Below are positions 8,648-18,600 of a stretch of 64,000 bases of DNA, piece after piece. Made by a program: the position numbers and the translations under genes. This DNA is from CAWCOU01 sp963797335 (GTDB lineage: Bacteria > Pseudomonadota > Gammaproteobacteria > JAURND01), in NCBI GenBank assembly GCA_963797335.1, contig CAWCOU010000006.1, positions 1 to 64,000 on the forward strand, read 5' to 3'. How positions within the stretch are numbered: position 1 is the first letter of the stretch; each line of letters opens with the position of its first letter. The notes beneath the pieces are model-generated. The model did not search any database and was not told where the DNA came from. It saw only the letters and a program-made list of their open reading frames with translations.

Positions 8648-9808
8648 ATGAATATAAATCACACGCACCCTATGGTTATTATTGGCAGTGGCCTGGCGGC
8701 CTATATGTTGGCGCAAGAATGGCGCAAGCTCGATCAGCGCTCGCCGCTGACCATCATTACGGCTGAACAGGGTCATTATTATTACAAGCCTGCGCTGACC
8801 AATGCGCTAGCGAATGCCCAAGGTGCTTTAACGCCACCGGTGCAGGATGTGGCGCAGATGGCTGAGCGGCTGCAAGCCCAAATTCTCAGCCAAACGACGA
8901 TAGATACCATTTTACCGGATCAGCGCCAAATTCAGTTTGGTGAACACTCCCTCAACTACGATAGCTTGGTCATCGCCTGTGGCGCTAGAGTCATCGAGCC
9001 AGACATGACTGGAGACACTTCCGCGATATTTCATCTCAACACGCTGGCGGATTACGAAGCGTTGAAATCCGCATTGGCGAGCAAGCGTGAGATCGTTATT
9101 TTAGGCGCAGGTTTTGTCGGTTCCGAACTCGCGAATACGCTGGTCAACTTAGGTTATTCCGTAAAAGTAGTAGCGCCTTCTGCTTATCCTTTGGCTAGTT
9201 GTTTGCCGGAAGTGGTGGGACGTCATTTGGCCAAGGCGTTGGCGGATCGAGGCGTGCAGTGGTTTTGGCATACCAAAGCCGTTCACGTCGAGCGAATTTC
9301 CTCTCGATACGAGGTGAGTTTAGCGGATGGCAAACAGCTAGGCGCGGATTTAGTGTTATCGACCATTGGTTTGCGACCAGTGACTGGTTTGGCGGAAGCG
9401 GCTGGTTTGCAGGTGAGACGAGGTATTGTCGTGAATCGATTGTTAGCGACCAGTGCGCCTTCCATTTATGCATTGGGCGATTGTGCGGAAGTAGGGGGGT
9501 TAACCCTACAATTTGTGGCACCCTTGTTGCAATGTGCCCGTGCTTTGGCCAAAACATTAGCTGGCACCGAGACAGAGGTAAGCTATCCCGTAATGCCAAT
9601 TATTTTAAAGACCCCAGCGTATCCCACCGTATTATCGCCACCACCGATAGGTTGCGAGGGTCAGTGGCAGATTCAGAGCGAAGATACTCATATCCGTGCT
9701 TTATTTTACGATAATGACCAACGATTGCGTGGCTTTGTGCTGACAGGCGCTGCGGTAAAGGAACGTATGAATATCAGCGAAGACACGCTGCCGTTGGTTT
9801 TTTCGTAA
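8648..9808 (+). CDS. FAD-dependent pyridine nucleotide oxidoreductase, rubredoxin reductase-like
   Basis: A 386-residue flavoprotein with an N-terminal FAD Rossmann motif (VIIGSGLAAYMLAQEW), a central NAD(P)H Rossmann motif (IVILGAGFVGSELANTL, about 145-162) and the second FAD motif (SIYALGDCAEV). This is the layout of rubredoxin:NAD reductases and related reductases. It has no CxxC redox disulfide at the FAD motif, so it is not a disulfide reductase. A rubredoxin gene is not in the window, so the acceptor is inferred only. Confidence 0.85.
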   Translation: MNINHTHPMVIIGSGLAAYMLAQEWRKLDQRSPLTIITAEQGHYYYKPALTNALANAQGALTPPVQDVAQMAERLQAQILSQTTIDTILPDQRQIQFGEHSLNYDSLVIACGARVIEPDMTGDTSAIFHLNTLADYEALKSALASKREIVILGAGFVGSELANTLVNLGYSVKVVAPSAYPLASCLPEVVGRHLAKALADRGVQWFWHTKAVHVERISSRYEVSLADGKQLGADLVLSTIGLRPVTGLAEAAGLQVRRGIVVNRLLATSAPSIYALGDCAEVGGLTLQFVAPLLQCARALAKTLAGTETEVSYPVMPIILKTPAYPTVLSPPPIGCEGQWQIQSEDTHIRALFYDNDQRLRGFVLTGAAVKERMNISEDTLPLVFS

Positions 9809-9820
9809 CAAAAAAGGAGA

Positions 9821-9990
9821 GTTGAATAATTATTTTCTAAATATTTTCCTTCTCCCCTTGTGGGTAAAGGCGTCAACTTAAGGAAAATATCTTAATAAAT
9901 ATCCTTCTCCCACAAGGGGAGAAGGAGTTATTTTCTGTAAGTTGACGCCTATGCCCACAAGGGGAGAATGAGTTTTTTGATTTATTCAAC
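9821..9990. mobile_element. Composite MITE: GTTGAATAA-ended element carrying a nested GGCGTCAACTTA element
   Basis: Outer ends GTTGAATAATT (from 9821) and TTATTCAAC (to 9990) are inverted. Inside, an element with ends GGCGTCAACTTA (9869-9880) and TAAGTTGACGCC (9938-9949) splits a CCTTCTCCCCTTGTGGG / CCCACAAGGGGAGAA palindrome. It contains its own CTTCTCCCACAAGGGGAGAAG hairpin sequence, given here only by its ends. Related copies are at 48491-48571 and 62905-63110. No transposase is encoded. Confidence 0.75.
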
Positions 9991-10025
9991 ATAACGCTGG
10001 TCTGATGGAAGAGAGGATTTGATCC

Positions 10026-11726
10026 TTAACCCAGACTTGGAGTAGATGCAGTTGGAAGTTCTTTGGTTAAAGTTCGAGATGACTCGTCGCGTTCTGACAT
10101 CGTGGAAGCCGATTGATAAAAACTAACCCCTGGAACCACAGAAGTAGTAGAAGCAGAACTTTGGGATTGCTTTATTGATTTAAGATAAGAATCTGCACTC
10201 GGATAATTTTGCTTTGCTGCTAATTCGTAAAGTGAGATCGCTCTATCTATATTTTTTTCAACCCCTAAGCCAGTTTCATAACAATGCCCTAGCCTCATGA
10301 ATGCCCTAGCATTCTTTTCTTGTTTTGCTGCCCTTTTATATAAACGGGCGGCTGCTTTATGATCCATTGCCACGCCAAGCCCCCTTTCATAGCATTCACC
10401 CAAATCAACGAGATCATCTGCCCCCTTTGTCTTTTTCGCTTTCTGCAAAGTGGCTTTAAAATAGGCTTCTTGCTTTGCCATCTGAGCATTTCTAAAGTCG
10501 TTGCCTAATTTCTCATTCGCATTTTCTGAGGCGGCAAGCTTCTCTCCAAATCGTTTAAGTTCTGATTCCTCTTTAGGAGAGCTAAGACTATATTCATGGC
10601 GTTTTCCTATCTTGCCCTTATAATTTGAGTTAGATGTGCTCTCCCTCTGCAAAGACTTATTATACGCGTCCATAGCTTGGTTATACATGTTTCTTGCAAA
10701 TGATAATCTCTCGGGACTGTTTAAACTCCTAGAAGAGGTTGGAGCCCTTGAGTCTCTGGAATCTTTCAAATTCTGCCGTGCGCTCTGTGCAGCTTGTCTA
10801 TATAAATTTTTTGCGTGTAGCATATCCTTTGATAACTTCTTGGCGCTGTTTATACTCGTAAAAGAGCCGGGGATCCTTGCGTCGCTGAAATCTTTAAAAT
10901 TCTCTCGTGCAAGTGGACAGAATGGGCTTACTGCGGCCCGCCTATATAAATCTTCTGCTTGGCTCATATCTTTTTTAACGCCTATACCCGCTTCATAATG
11001 ATATCCCTCCATAAGCAGAGCATTTGGATCCCCCTTGTTAGCCCTACGGATTAATTTGAGTCGATCAAGCTCTTTTGGTGTTAAATGATCAGGTAATGAA
11101 GAGCTACTTAATTTTTTTTCAGAAATATTTGATGGGCTGGAAGAAACGAAAGTATCTGTGGAGTATTCGAATGATTTATCACTAGAAAAAATAATACTTC
11201 CAAAGCTCTTTTGTTCGCTTTCGCTTGCTGTTTGTGAAGAGGGAATGGTAGTTGATTGAGAAATATCTGGACTTGGAATGCGAGCTTTTCCAAAATACGC
11301 TTGTCGGTATTGGGATTTTTCAGAACTGTAATTTCTTCCCAATAAAGTATCAACAATGACTAGAGCATTCTCATAATCACTAACGGACTTCCCTACTTTA
11401 ATGGGATGGTAATAAGGATTTTGTAAGATACTATAAATTTTATTAAAATTGTTCTTGTCTGTCGGATCGATAGCAGCGAGAGCTTTTAATAATAGGTCGC
11501 GTTTTTTTATATTTTCTCTAGAGGTAAGATGAGCTAGAGGTGATTTAAAATTTTCTTTGATACAATAAGAAACACAAGATCGCAAATCACTGCCATCATG
11601 ATTATTCCAGTGTAATTTTTTTTCCCTTAATCTATCATCTGAATACATCAGTATTTCTCTGGTCTTTTCATTATAGGATAATTTTTCTAAAGGAAGTTGT
11701 TCTCTTTGTTTGCTATCAGCGCTCAT
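10026..11726 (-). CDS. Sel1-repeat protein, candidate effector
   Basis: A 566-residue soluble protein without signal peptide or TM segment. Sel1-type helical repeats occur as one unit at about 237-270 (YHYEAGIGVKKDMSQAEDLY) and two tandem units near 435-505 (GECYERGLGVAMDHKAAARL, GHCYETGLGVEKNIDRAISL). The rest is Ser/Thr-rich linker, and the N-terminal 130 residues match nothing I know. The start is set at the ATG 11724-11726, because GAGGATGAA precedes it and an earlier start would overlap the upstream gene. It follows that gene by 16 bases. The tail is rich in Ser, Thr and Glu (SERDESSRTLTKELPTASTP), as in many Dot/Icm substrates; that role is inferred. Confidence 0.75.
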   Translation of the reverse strand: MSADSKQREQLPLEKLSYNEKTREILMYSDDRLREKKLHWNNHDGSDLRSCVSYCIKENFKSPLAHLTSRENIKKRDLLLKALAAIDPTDKNNFNKIYSILQNPYYHPIKVGKSVSDYENALVIVDTLLGRNYSSEKSQYRQAYFGKARIPSPDISQSTTIPSSQTASESEQKSFGSIIFSSDKSFEYSTDTFVSSSPSNISEKKLSSSSLPDHLTPKELDRLKLIRRANKGDPNALLMEGYHYEAGIGVKKDMSQAEDLYRRAAVSPFCPLARENFKDFSDARIPGSFTSINSAKKLSKDMLHAKNLYRQAAQSARQNLKDSRDSRAPTSSRSLNSPERLSFARNMYNQAMDAYNKSLQRESTSNSNYKGKIGKRHEYSLSSPKEESELKRFGEKLAASENANEKLGNDFRNAQMAKQEAYFKATLQKAKKTKGADDLVDLGECYERGLGVAMDHKAAARLYKRAAKQEKNARAFMRLGHCYETGLGVEKNIDRAISLYELAAKQNYPSADSYLKSIKQSQSSASTTSVVPGVSFYQSASTMSERDESSRTLTKELPTASTPSLG

Positions 11727-11742
11727 AATTTCATCCTCTGTC

Positions 11743-13092
11743 TCAAGTAGCCATTTGGAGTTTTTGGTTTTCGTCCGCTGCCAGATGGTATGAATCATAG
11801 GCCAATTTGGCGATAGCAACCATCAGCAAGAGAGTGAAGAGGGCAATCCCAATCGTCGAAACCAGATCATCTTTTGCAAGACACAATATCAAAGACACCC
11901 CACCAGCCGCTGTAGCGGTTTCCGCAGCGATGGCGGTGGCCAGAATATTCTTTTTTTCTGGCGATAACGTATCGGTGAATGTATGAAAAATACCGGATTT
12001 AGCCAGTTGCTCGATTTGTGCCATTCCCCGTAGTGTATCATTCACCTTGTCGTGCAGGTGTTTCGATTTCTTCTGCAGTGCAGCCGACAGCTTATTAGGA
12101 AATGATAAGTCAGAGCAGGTAGCGGTTTGATTCCCGGAGTCTAACGCTGGCTCAACGAGAAAACCTCTATCCGCAGCCGTTTCTGTGTCTTGCCGGTATC
12201 GTTGGATGACCTCAGGCGCAATTCCGCCGAACTGATCCCCCAATAAGTTTTGCTCCGGATTGGCATCTTGTTTATACTGTCTTGCGGTGTCAGTGATGAC
12301 CCATTTCCCTTTATCCGTAAAACTCGATTTCTTTTTCCTATGGCGCATGATTTTTTCCAATGCTTTTTGGCCAATCGACACCTTCGCCTTTTTTACAACA
12401 GGGGTGCCAGTTGCACCTTTTTCCTTATCAACATCCCAGGTTGATTTTTCTCGATGAATTCTCGCCTCTGTTTTTAACCGAACAAAGTTTCTTATTGATT
12501 GCTCATCGGGTACGGCTGCTTCATGCCCTGCCAAAGGTATACCTATGTCGCCTTTTTCCGTATCAGCAGCATTCACAGTGGTTATTTCATCGGTCTTTGT
12601 TTTCATCGTGCCGATGTCAAACACGGAAAAATCAGGTACGGACTTTGCTATATCGCTGATAGTATCAGGACGTGTCGATGGGAAAAAAGAAAACGACGCC
12701 ATTTTTAGAGGAAGGGGAGCACCTTCTGCCGAAAGCGTTGCCTGTTGATAATCACGGATAAGGAAAGCAATTCGCGTGCTTTTCTCCATAGTTAAAGAGT
12801 ATTCAGCTAAGTTGAAGGGGGCAGAGGTTAGAAACTTGATAATCCCGTCCCGCAGTTCCACATAATTTTTAGGGTCTTTTAGGTTTAATAATGGGCAATG
12901 AGGGTTTTGTTTTAAATAATCCTGAATTTGGGCGGTGAGTTCGTCTTTTCCCTTTATCGTGATATGTGTCACATCGACGAGGGCTTGAGTCAGTTTTACC
13001 AATAGGCCGTCGCGCGATTGCTCGGAATCTGATGGAGCCGGTAAAACAGGGGGAGCCGTTACTTTTACTGTTTCTTTTATTAAACTAGCCAT
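11743..13092 (-). CDS. Unrecognised protein with C-terminal TM hairpin, candidate effector
   Basis: A 449-residue protein I do not recognise. Residues 1-380 are hydrophilic, with a Lys/Arg-rich stretch around 225-265 (VKKAKVSIGQKALEKIMRHR). Two hydrophobic segments follow at about 383-406 (small residues and a GG pair) and 411-431, joined by a four-residue loop, leaving an 18-residue C-terminal tail. The same end-of-protein hairpin occurs in the genes at 13293 and 57333. It is the first gene of a two-gene unit with the Sel1 protein and is divergent from 13293. A PmrA-box-like site lies 88 bases upstream. It may insert in a host or vacuolar membrane; this is speculation. Confidence 0.7.
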   Translation of the reverse strand: MASLIKETVKVTAPPVLPAPSDSEQSRDGLLVKLTQALVDVTHITIKGKDELTAQIQDYLKQNPHCPLLNLKDPKNYVELRDGIIKFLTSAPFNLAEYSLTMEKSTRIAFLIRDYQQATLSAEGAPLPLKMASFSFFPSTRPDTISDIAKSVPDFSVFDIGTMKTKTDEITTVNAADTEKGDIGIPLAGHEAAVPDEQSIRNFVRLKTEARIHREKSTWDVDKEKGATGTPVVKKAKVSIGQKALEKIMRHRKKKSSFTDKGKWVITDTARQYKQDANPEQNLLGDQFGGIAPEVIQRYRQDTETAADRGFLVEPALDSGNQTATCSDLSFPNKLSAALQKKSKHLHDKVNDTLRGMAQIEQLAKSGIFHTFTDTLSPEKKNILATAIAAETATAAGGVSLILCLAKDDLVSTIGIALFTLLLMVAIAKLAYDSYHLAADENQKLQMAT

Positions 13093-13161
13093 AAGTCTTC
13101 TCTATCATTATCGGCAAAGTAACCCATCCCTTAAAGCAGGGGCTGGACGCTAATTTTTAAC

Positions 13162-13196
13162 ATATTAAATCACGGTGGTATTAAGAAAAAGTTAAA
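13162..13196 (-). promoter_or_regulatory. PmrA-box-like site and -10 element upstream of the 11743-13092 gene
   Basis: Read on the minus strand, two TTAA cores lie exactly 11 bases apart (TTTAACTTTTTCTTAAT, plus-strand 13180-13196). They are followed after 12 bases by TAATAT (13162-13167) as a possible -10. The known PmrA site of Legionella and Coxiella is a tandem cTTAAT repeat with that 11-base period overlapping the -35 region, where it activates effector genes. The first half-site matches only in its core. Confidence 0.45.
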
Positions 13197-13243
13197 GCTG
13201 TAGGACGCCGAAAAATAGGGGAAATTTAGCGGTTTCATAAATC

Positions 13244-13274
13244 CTTAAGCTAAAACCCATATAATTTTCTTAAT
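13244..13274 (+). promoter_or_regulatory. Possible promoter of the 13293 gene
   Basis: A perfect TATAAT at 13260-13265 lies 27 bases before the ATG, and an AAAGGTGAG ribosome site precedes the start. CTTAAG (13244-13249) and CTTAAT (13269-13274) flank it, but they are not at the 11-base spacing of a PmrA box. No convincing -35 is seen. Confidence 0.35.
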
Positions 13275-13292
13275 CCTACGAAAGGTGAGAAA

Positions 13293-15551
13293 ATGACTGA
13301 GAACAACCAACCCATTGAAAAGACAAAAAATAATTCCCTAGACGCCACGCCCGCTATTTCTTCAGAACCTAAAAAAGCCGACCTAAGTATGGATCCCTTG
13401 CTTGCCAGGCTGACGACGTTTTTAGGCAGTAAGGGAGGAGCAACTTTATTGAAACTCAATAAGGAACATAAGCAGGAATTTAAGCAAACGGTGAACGGCC
13501 AACGCCAACTGGAGGAAATTGGGCCAAATCCATCCGCATTGGGGGATTTGAATGGCGGTGAAGACCCGATAAAAGTGGTTGAGCGTCATAGAAAAGTGAT
13601 AGAGGGAATTCAGAAATCGCGGGCGTATATAAGCTACAAGAATTACGAAAAGAGGAAAGAAGCGGAGTTGGATGAAGACCAGCTGGATGCGCTTCGAGCG
13701 CCGGGAGCTAGGGGGGTATGGGAACAAGAGGTAAGAAGTGATTGGGAAAGAGAGCGAAGAACAGAATTAAGCAAAGTACTAAAGGATTATCCCAGCTATT
13801 ATTACCTGAAACATATTTTCACCGAAGAGGATTTGCGAGTACTCCCGCCCGTTTCGGAAATGCAGGCTCTTTATTCTAATAACACGGATCGATTACTTAC
13901 CCATGTCCTGGCCCATGCCAAGGGGCCTGCTCAGATTATCCGCACTTTTGCGGATCTAGAAGTTTTGGATACGGATTTCCCCCAACACACTCAGCAAGTC
14001 ATTAAAAGCATATTCGACACTCCGATGCATCTTAGAAGTTTAGTCGCGAATGACCCGAACTTTCTTCAAACTTTCTGCAGAAGGTTTCCAAACCATCAAG
14101 AGGAAATCCTCAAACGTTTTCTGGAAAACCCTATCGCTCGTTACCCTGTCATAAGCGATATGGAAGCTATGCGAAACTTTTGTGGACAGTTTCCTGCTTA
14201 TAAAGAAACGGCATTCGATATTATGATAAAAGCGGGTTTTCAACCGATATTACCCAACCTGGATAAGTTGGAAATATTTTGCGATATATTCCCTGAGAAG
14301 GAAGACTTAATTCTAGATAAAGTAATTGCTTTATATAAAGGTGACCCTCAGAAATTGGCTGATAAAAATCGCATAGAGACCTTAATTGATTTTTACAATA
14401 GATTTCCAAAACACGGTGCTTTGTATATAGAATATATTCTTCAGAATGATAATGTGTCTGGATATTGGTTTAATAATATTAGCTCATTAGCCACGCTATG
14501 GGAGCAGCTCTCCGACGATCTTAAGAAGTCAGTTATAAAAAAATTATTTGAAAATGGGGTGTTGTTTAGTCAGTTATTAAGAAGTCCACAGGACCTGGTT
14601 GTTTTCAAAGAAAAATTCCCTGAATATGTGGATGCGGCTATTATAAAGATGATAGAAAATGGAATTAATAATCGATATGAAAAAAATAAAATATTTAATG
14701 ATATACAATCCTTAGTTGAGGTTTCTAAAGAATTTCCGAAGCAGAGTCCTTACATTGTAAAAAATGTCATGGACTATGTCTTCCAGGATGAGAAACGTTT
14801 TTCTAAAATGTTTGTCGACGTCAATGCGCTATGGGTGCTTTCTCAAAGAGATCCGGAATATGCAAATAAGGCCATCTTGCATATTGTAGATAGCGAATCG
14901 GAATTTAATCGATTCTTTACTCGACGGGATAGTAAGACAGGGCAATATCATGTCAATAAAGAGGTTTTACAAGATTTTGTTGCGAAGTTTCCCGAGCATT
15001 CAGCTCTTATATTGAACAAGACAATTCATCCGGCAGAGCTCTCCCAGTCACCTTTGGATAGAAAGGAAAAGGAAACTCCTGTCGCTGTGCCTACTCAACC
15101 AAGTTCACAAATGACTGAGAGGGAAAAGGAAAGCCCTGTCGCTTTGGCTACTCAGCCAAGAACGGCTCCTGCCGATCCTAATCAGGATAGTCGGGCAGAG
15201 AGCAAAAATTCACCCATTCCAAACCCAATTGGGGTAGGGCGAGGGTTCACCTTATTTGGTAGCAATGTCTCGATCCCGCGCCTCGTGGGTTCAGCTTTAG
15301 GGGGTTCTGCAATTGCCACAGGTGGAACCTTATTAGGAATGACGCTATTAGGTATGCAAGCTGGAGCGCCCGAATTATTGGTGTCAGCTGCTATTGGTTT
15401 AGCGATTGGTGTACTTTTTTATTTGCTGCTGGTTCATAAAAGTTCTAAGGAATCGCCGGTGAAGGTGGCTTCAGAGAATTCTTCTTTGAGCCAAGAAGAA
15501 GAGACAAATCGCTCCCCACGTACCACGTCACCCCGAGCGCTCGGGACGTGA
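13293..15551 (+). CDS. Unrecognised FP-repeat protein with C-terminal TM hairpin, candidate effector
   Basis: A 752-residue protein with no family I recognise. Residues about 215-580 form a degenerate tandem helical repeat, with Phe-Pro or an equivalent at 229, 265, 300, 333, 371, 405, 442, 481, 519 and 566. Units have the form L..F...FP.....I...I (for example FCRRFPNHQEEILKRFLENP). A Ser/Thr/Pro linker holds two near-copies of the same stretch (EKETPVAVPTQPS and EKESPVALATQPR). A TM hairpin follows at about 664-688 and 693-714. The last 13 residues (RSPRTTSPRALGT) are encoded by an intergenic repeat that has entered the 3' end. The start has AAAGGTGAG at a good distance. Confidence 0.75.
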   Translation: MTENNQPIEKTKNNSLDATPAISSEPKKADLSMDPLLARLTTFLGSKGGATLLKLNKEHKQEFKQTVNGQRQLEEIGPNPSALGDLNGGEDPIKVVERHRKVIEGIQKSRAYISYKNYEKRKEAELDEDQLDALRAPGARGVWEQEVRSDWERERRTELSKVLKDYPSYYYLKHIFTEEDLRVLPPVSEMQALYSNNTDRLLTHVLAHAKGPAQIIRTFADLEVLDTDFPQHTQQVIKSIFDTPMHLRSLVANDPNFLQTFCRRFPNHQEEILKRFLENPIARYPVISDMEAMRNFCGQFPAYKETAFDIMIKAGFQPILPNLDKLEIFCDIFPEKEDLILDKVIALYKGDPQKLADKNRIETLIDFYNRFPKHGALYIEYILQNDNVSGYWFNNISSLATLWEQLSDDLKKSVIKKLFENGVLFSQLLRSPQDLVVFKEKFPEYVDAAIIKMIENGINNRYEKNKIFNDIQSLVEVSKEFPKQSPYIVKNVMDYVFQDEKRFSKMFVDVNALWVLSQRDPEYANKAILHIVDSESEFNRFFTRRDSKTGQYHVNKEVLQDFVAKFPEHSALILNKTIHPAELSQSPLDRKEKETPVAVPTQPSSQMTEREKESPVALATQPRTAPADPNQDSRAESKNSPIPNPIGVGRGFTLFGSNVSIPRLVGSALGGSAIATGGTLLGMTLLGMQAGAPELLVSAAIGLAIGVLFYLLLVHKSSKESPVKVASENSSLSQEEETNRSPRTTSPRALGT

Positions 15552-15594
15552 GACGCTCGGGACGTGGAGCGCTTGGGTGACGTGGGGAGTTACT
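15512..15594. repeat. Inverted repeat / MITE copy at the 3' end of the 13293 gene
   Basis: Left arm from CTCCCCACG (15512) and right arm ending GTGACGTGGGGAGTTAC (15594) pair around tandem CGCTCGGGACGTG units. The right end, read inward as GTAACTCCCCACGTCACC, resembles the ends of the GTAACT family at 36647 and 40288. No target duplication is evident here. It lies between two convergent genes, and T-rich sequence follows, so it could terminate transcription. Confidence 0.6.
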
Positions 15595-15613
15595 ATTTTT
15601 TAGAAAAATAATC

Positions 15614-18600
15614 TCATGCAGGGCCTTTCGTGGGTTGCTCTGCCAATGGGGTGGGAGAGGTATGAGTAAGTTCTTTTGAAGTAGGCATTTCAGTTGATGA
15701 TGAGAAAAACCCCATCTTTGTTCCTTTAGGCTTTTTGGGCTTTTTAGGTTTTTTTGATTCAAGACGGGGCTGTGTTTTCTTTATATCACCTTGCGTATTA
15801 GACAAGCTCGCCTCATGATCTTTATCCAGTTTAAGCTGTATGGGTGAATAACCAGATGCTTGAATGGACGTATATAAGTGAAGGGCATCTTTTATATCCT
15901 TTACTTTACCCGCTTTAATATTCACAAATAAAGCTGCCGCATAGGCATCTCCTTGTTCTGCTGCTTGTGCTAATAAGGTACTTCCCAGGGTTAAGTCTTG
16001 TCGAATGCCAAACCCATGTATGTACGCCAATGCGAGGCAACTTGTCGCTAACGAACTTCCTTGTTTTGCAGATTTGAAATAAAGTTCTAAAGCCTTCGGG
16101 ATGTCTTGTTTGCCCCCTTCACCTAACAGATAACAAAACGCAAGATTATTTCGTGCATCGCAATTTCCTTGCTCAATGGCTAGGTTATAAAGCCTTATGG
16201 CTTCTTTAACATCTTTTTCGAGGCCTTTACCGTGCTGATAACAGTATCCAAGGTTACTTTGTGCTGGAGAAAAACCTTGCTCTGCCGCTAACTTGTAAAA
16301 CCGGATGGCTTCTTTAACATCTTTTTCGATGCCTTTGCCATGGCAATAACAATGCCCAAGGTTATTTTGTGCTGGAGAAAAACCTTGCTCTGCCGCTAAT
16401 TTGTAAAACCTAACGGCTTTTTTAATATCTTTTTCAACTCCTTTACCGTGTTCATAATTAAACCCAAGCTCAAACTGTGCAGGAGCGTCGCTTGGTTCTG
16501 TCTCCATACTAATAGACTCGGCAACTTCTTTGGGATCTTCTTGAATACGATTATTCTGTTTAGAATAAACACCCCATTTCATAAGTTTAGATACTGCTCT
16601 GGAATGACCTTGTTTTGCTGCTGACTGATAAAGTTCAATGGCTTTTTCTTCATTTTGCTCAATACCTTGACCCAGCTCATAACAAACTCCTAGCATATAT
16701 TGTGCTCTTGCATGACCTTGTTCTGCTGCCAGCTTGAAAATCGGCACGGCATCTTTGGCACTCTTCCCAACGATTTCACCTGAGAGATAATGATACGCAA
16801 GATAGTATTGTGCAGATGCATCATTTTGTTTTGCTGCTAATTGGTAGTATCTGACGGCTTCTTTGATATCTTTTTTAACCCCTTTACCCGTAGCATAGGC
16901 AAGCCCAAGCTCAAACTGAGCCGTTACATATTGAATGGCTTTCGGAAGATCTTTTTCAACTTCGCTGCTTGTTCTATAAGTTCCAAGGATACATTGGGCA
17001 TCTACAAAACCTTGATCTGCCGCTAATCGATAGAGCCTAAGCGCTTCTTTTACGTCCCGTTCAACCCCGTTTCCGTAAAGATAACAATTTCCAAGTGCGT
17101 ATTGTGCAAATGAATATTCTTGTTCGGCTGCTAATCGATGAAGTCTAACCGCTTCTTTAGCGTCTTTCTCTACCCCTTCTCCTTGAAGATAACAATTTCC
17201 GAGTGCATACTGTGCCAATGTAAATTCTTGATCTGCTGCCAATCGATAGAGTCTAACCGCTTCTTTAGCGTCTTTCTCTACCCCTTCTCCGTTAAGATAA
17301 CAACGTCCAAGAGCATGTTGTGCAATAGGATAATCGTCTGCTAATCGATAGAGTCTGATTGCCTCTTTAGTGTCTTTCTCAACCCCATCTCCGTAAAGAT
17401 AACAATCCCCGAGTACGAAGTGTGCGAGTGAATTTCCTTTTTCAGCTGCTAGTTGTAAGAATCTAACAGCTTTTTTAGCGTCTTTCTCAACCCCTATCCC
17501 CAGATTATAACACAATCCTAACGCACATCGGGCTTGGTCAAACTTTTGTTCGGCAGATAAACTAAGCCATTTAATGGCAGTAGGAATATCTTTTTCAATA
17601 AGTTTAGTTATCTTTGTCAAATAGAGCATACCCAAATAAAATTGGGCTATGGGATCACCTTGGTGAGCAAAATGATGAAGTTGATTTATCTTTGCTGGGG
17701 TTAAACTTACTATAAAATAAGGATTTAGTAGGCTTTCTGACATTGAAGAAATCGGTTTATTTTTTTTGGCATTTTCCTGCACTGTAGATTCTGATAGGGG
17801 TTGCACTGGTGGCACAGAGATAGAGGGTGAATTTTTCTTCTGTTCCGTTTGATCGTGCTCGGTTGCTGATAGTTTTAATAAAGCTTCAATAGTCAATGGT
17901 TTTAACTGATTGGCTTTATTTTGAATATCCTGCCAATCTATTTTAGGGGCGCGTTTTTTCTTGGTGCCGTGTTGTAATCTATTGCATATGATTTGTAATG
18001 TTTTAGGATTTTCTTTTTCCCCTTTTTTTGCCAGAATAAGTGGTGAATACGAGAGTCGCTCTAGGGTTAGAAAAGATTTTGCAATGTGGTCGACCAGAGA
18101 TTTAATGACAGAGAATAAACCACGTTTTTTGGGATTGTCACCGGTCAGCTCCTGTTCTTCTTGCATAGCTGCCATGAGTGCAATAGCAAAGCCATAGCGA
18201 TCGGGTTGATGAGAGTACGGGTTGATCGGCCCTTTGGGGTGGCGAAGAATACACTTTTGGATCAAGCTGATATCACCTGATTTGGCAGCATCAATTATTT
18301 GTTGAACTTTAGGGATATCGTGTTCTTCTTCTGAAAAAATCGGTGTTTTTTTAGCTTCTTTTATTTCGGGCCAATCAATAGGCACATAAGTAGTGTTAGG
18401 TGGTATCTCCTCAGAAATTGATGCTTTTTTAGCTTTTTTTATTTTTGTTCGATCTAAAGGCACATGAGGAGTGCTAGCTAGTGTCTCCTTCATGTCTGGT
18501 GCAGGTAGTGGGGAAGTGCCGACTGCTACCTTGCTTTTGCCAAGTCCTTGTTGCCAGTGCTCGGGGTTGCGCCCAATTCTTTCCCGAATAAATTGATATA

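Noticed and set aside
9195..9714. Open frames on both strands within the rubredoxin reductase gene
   Set aside because: All lie inside a clear flavoprotein coding frame and show no motifs.
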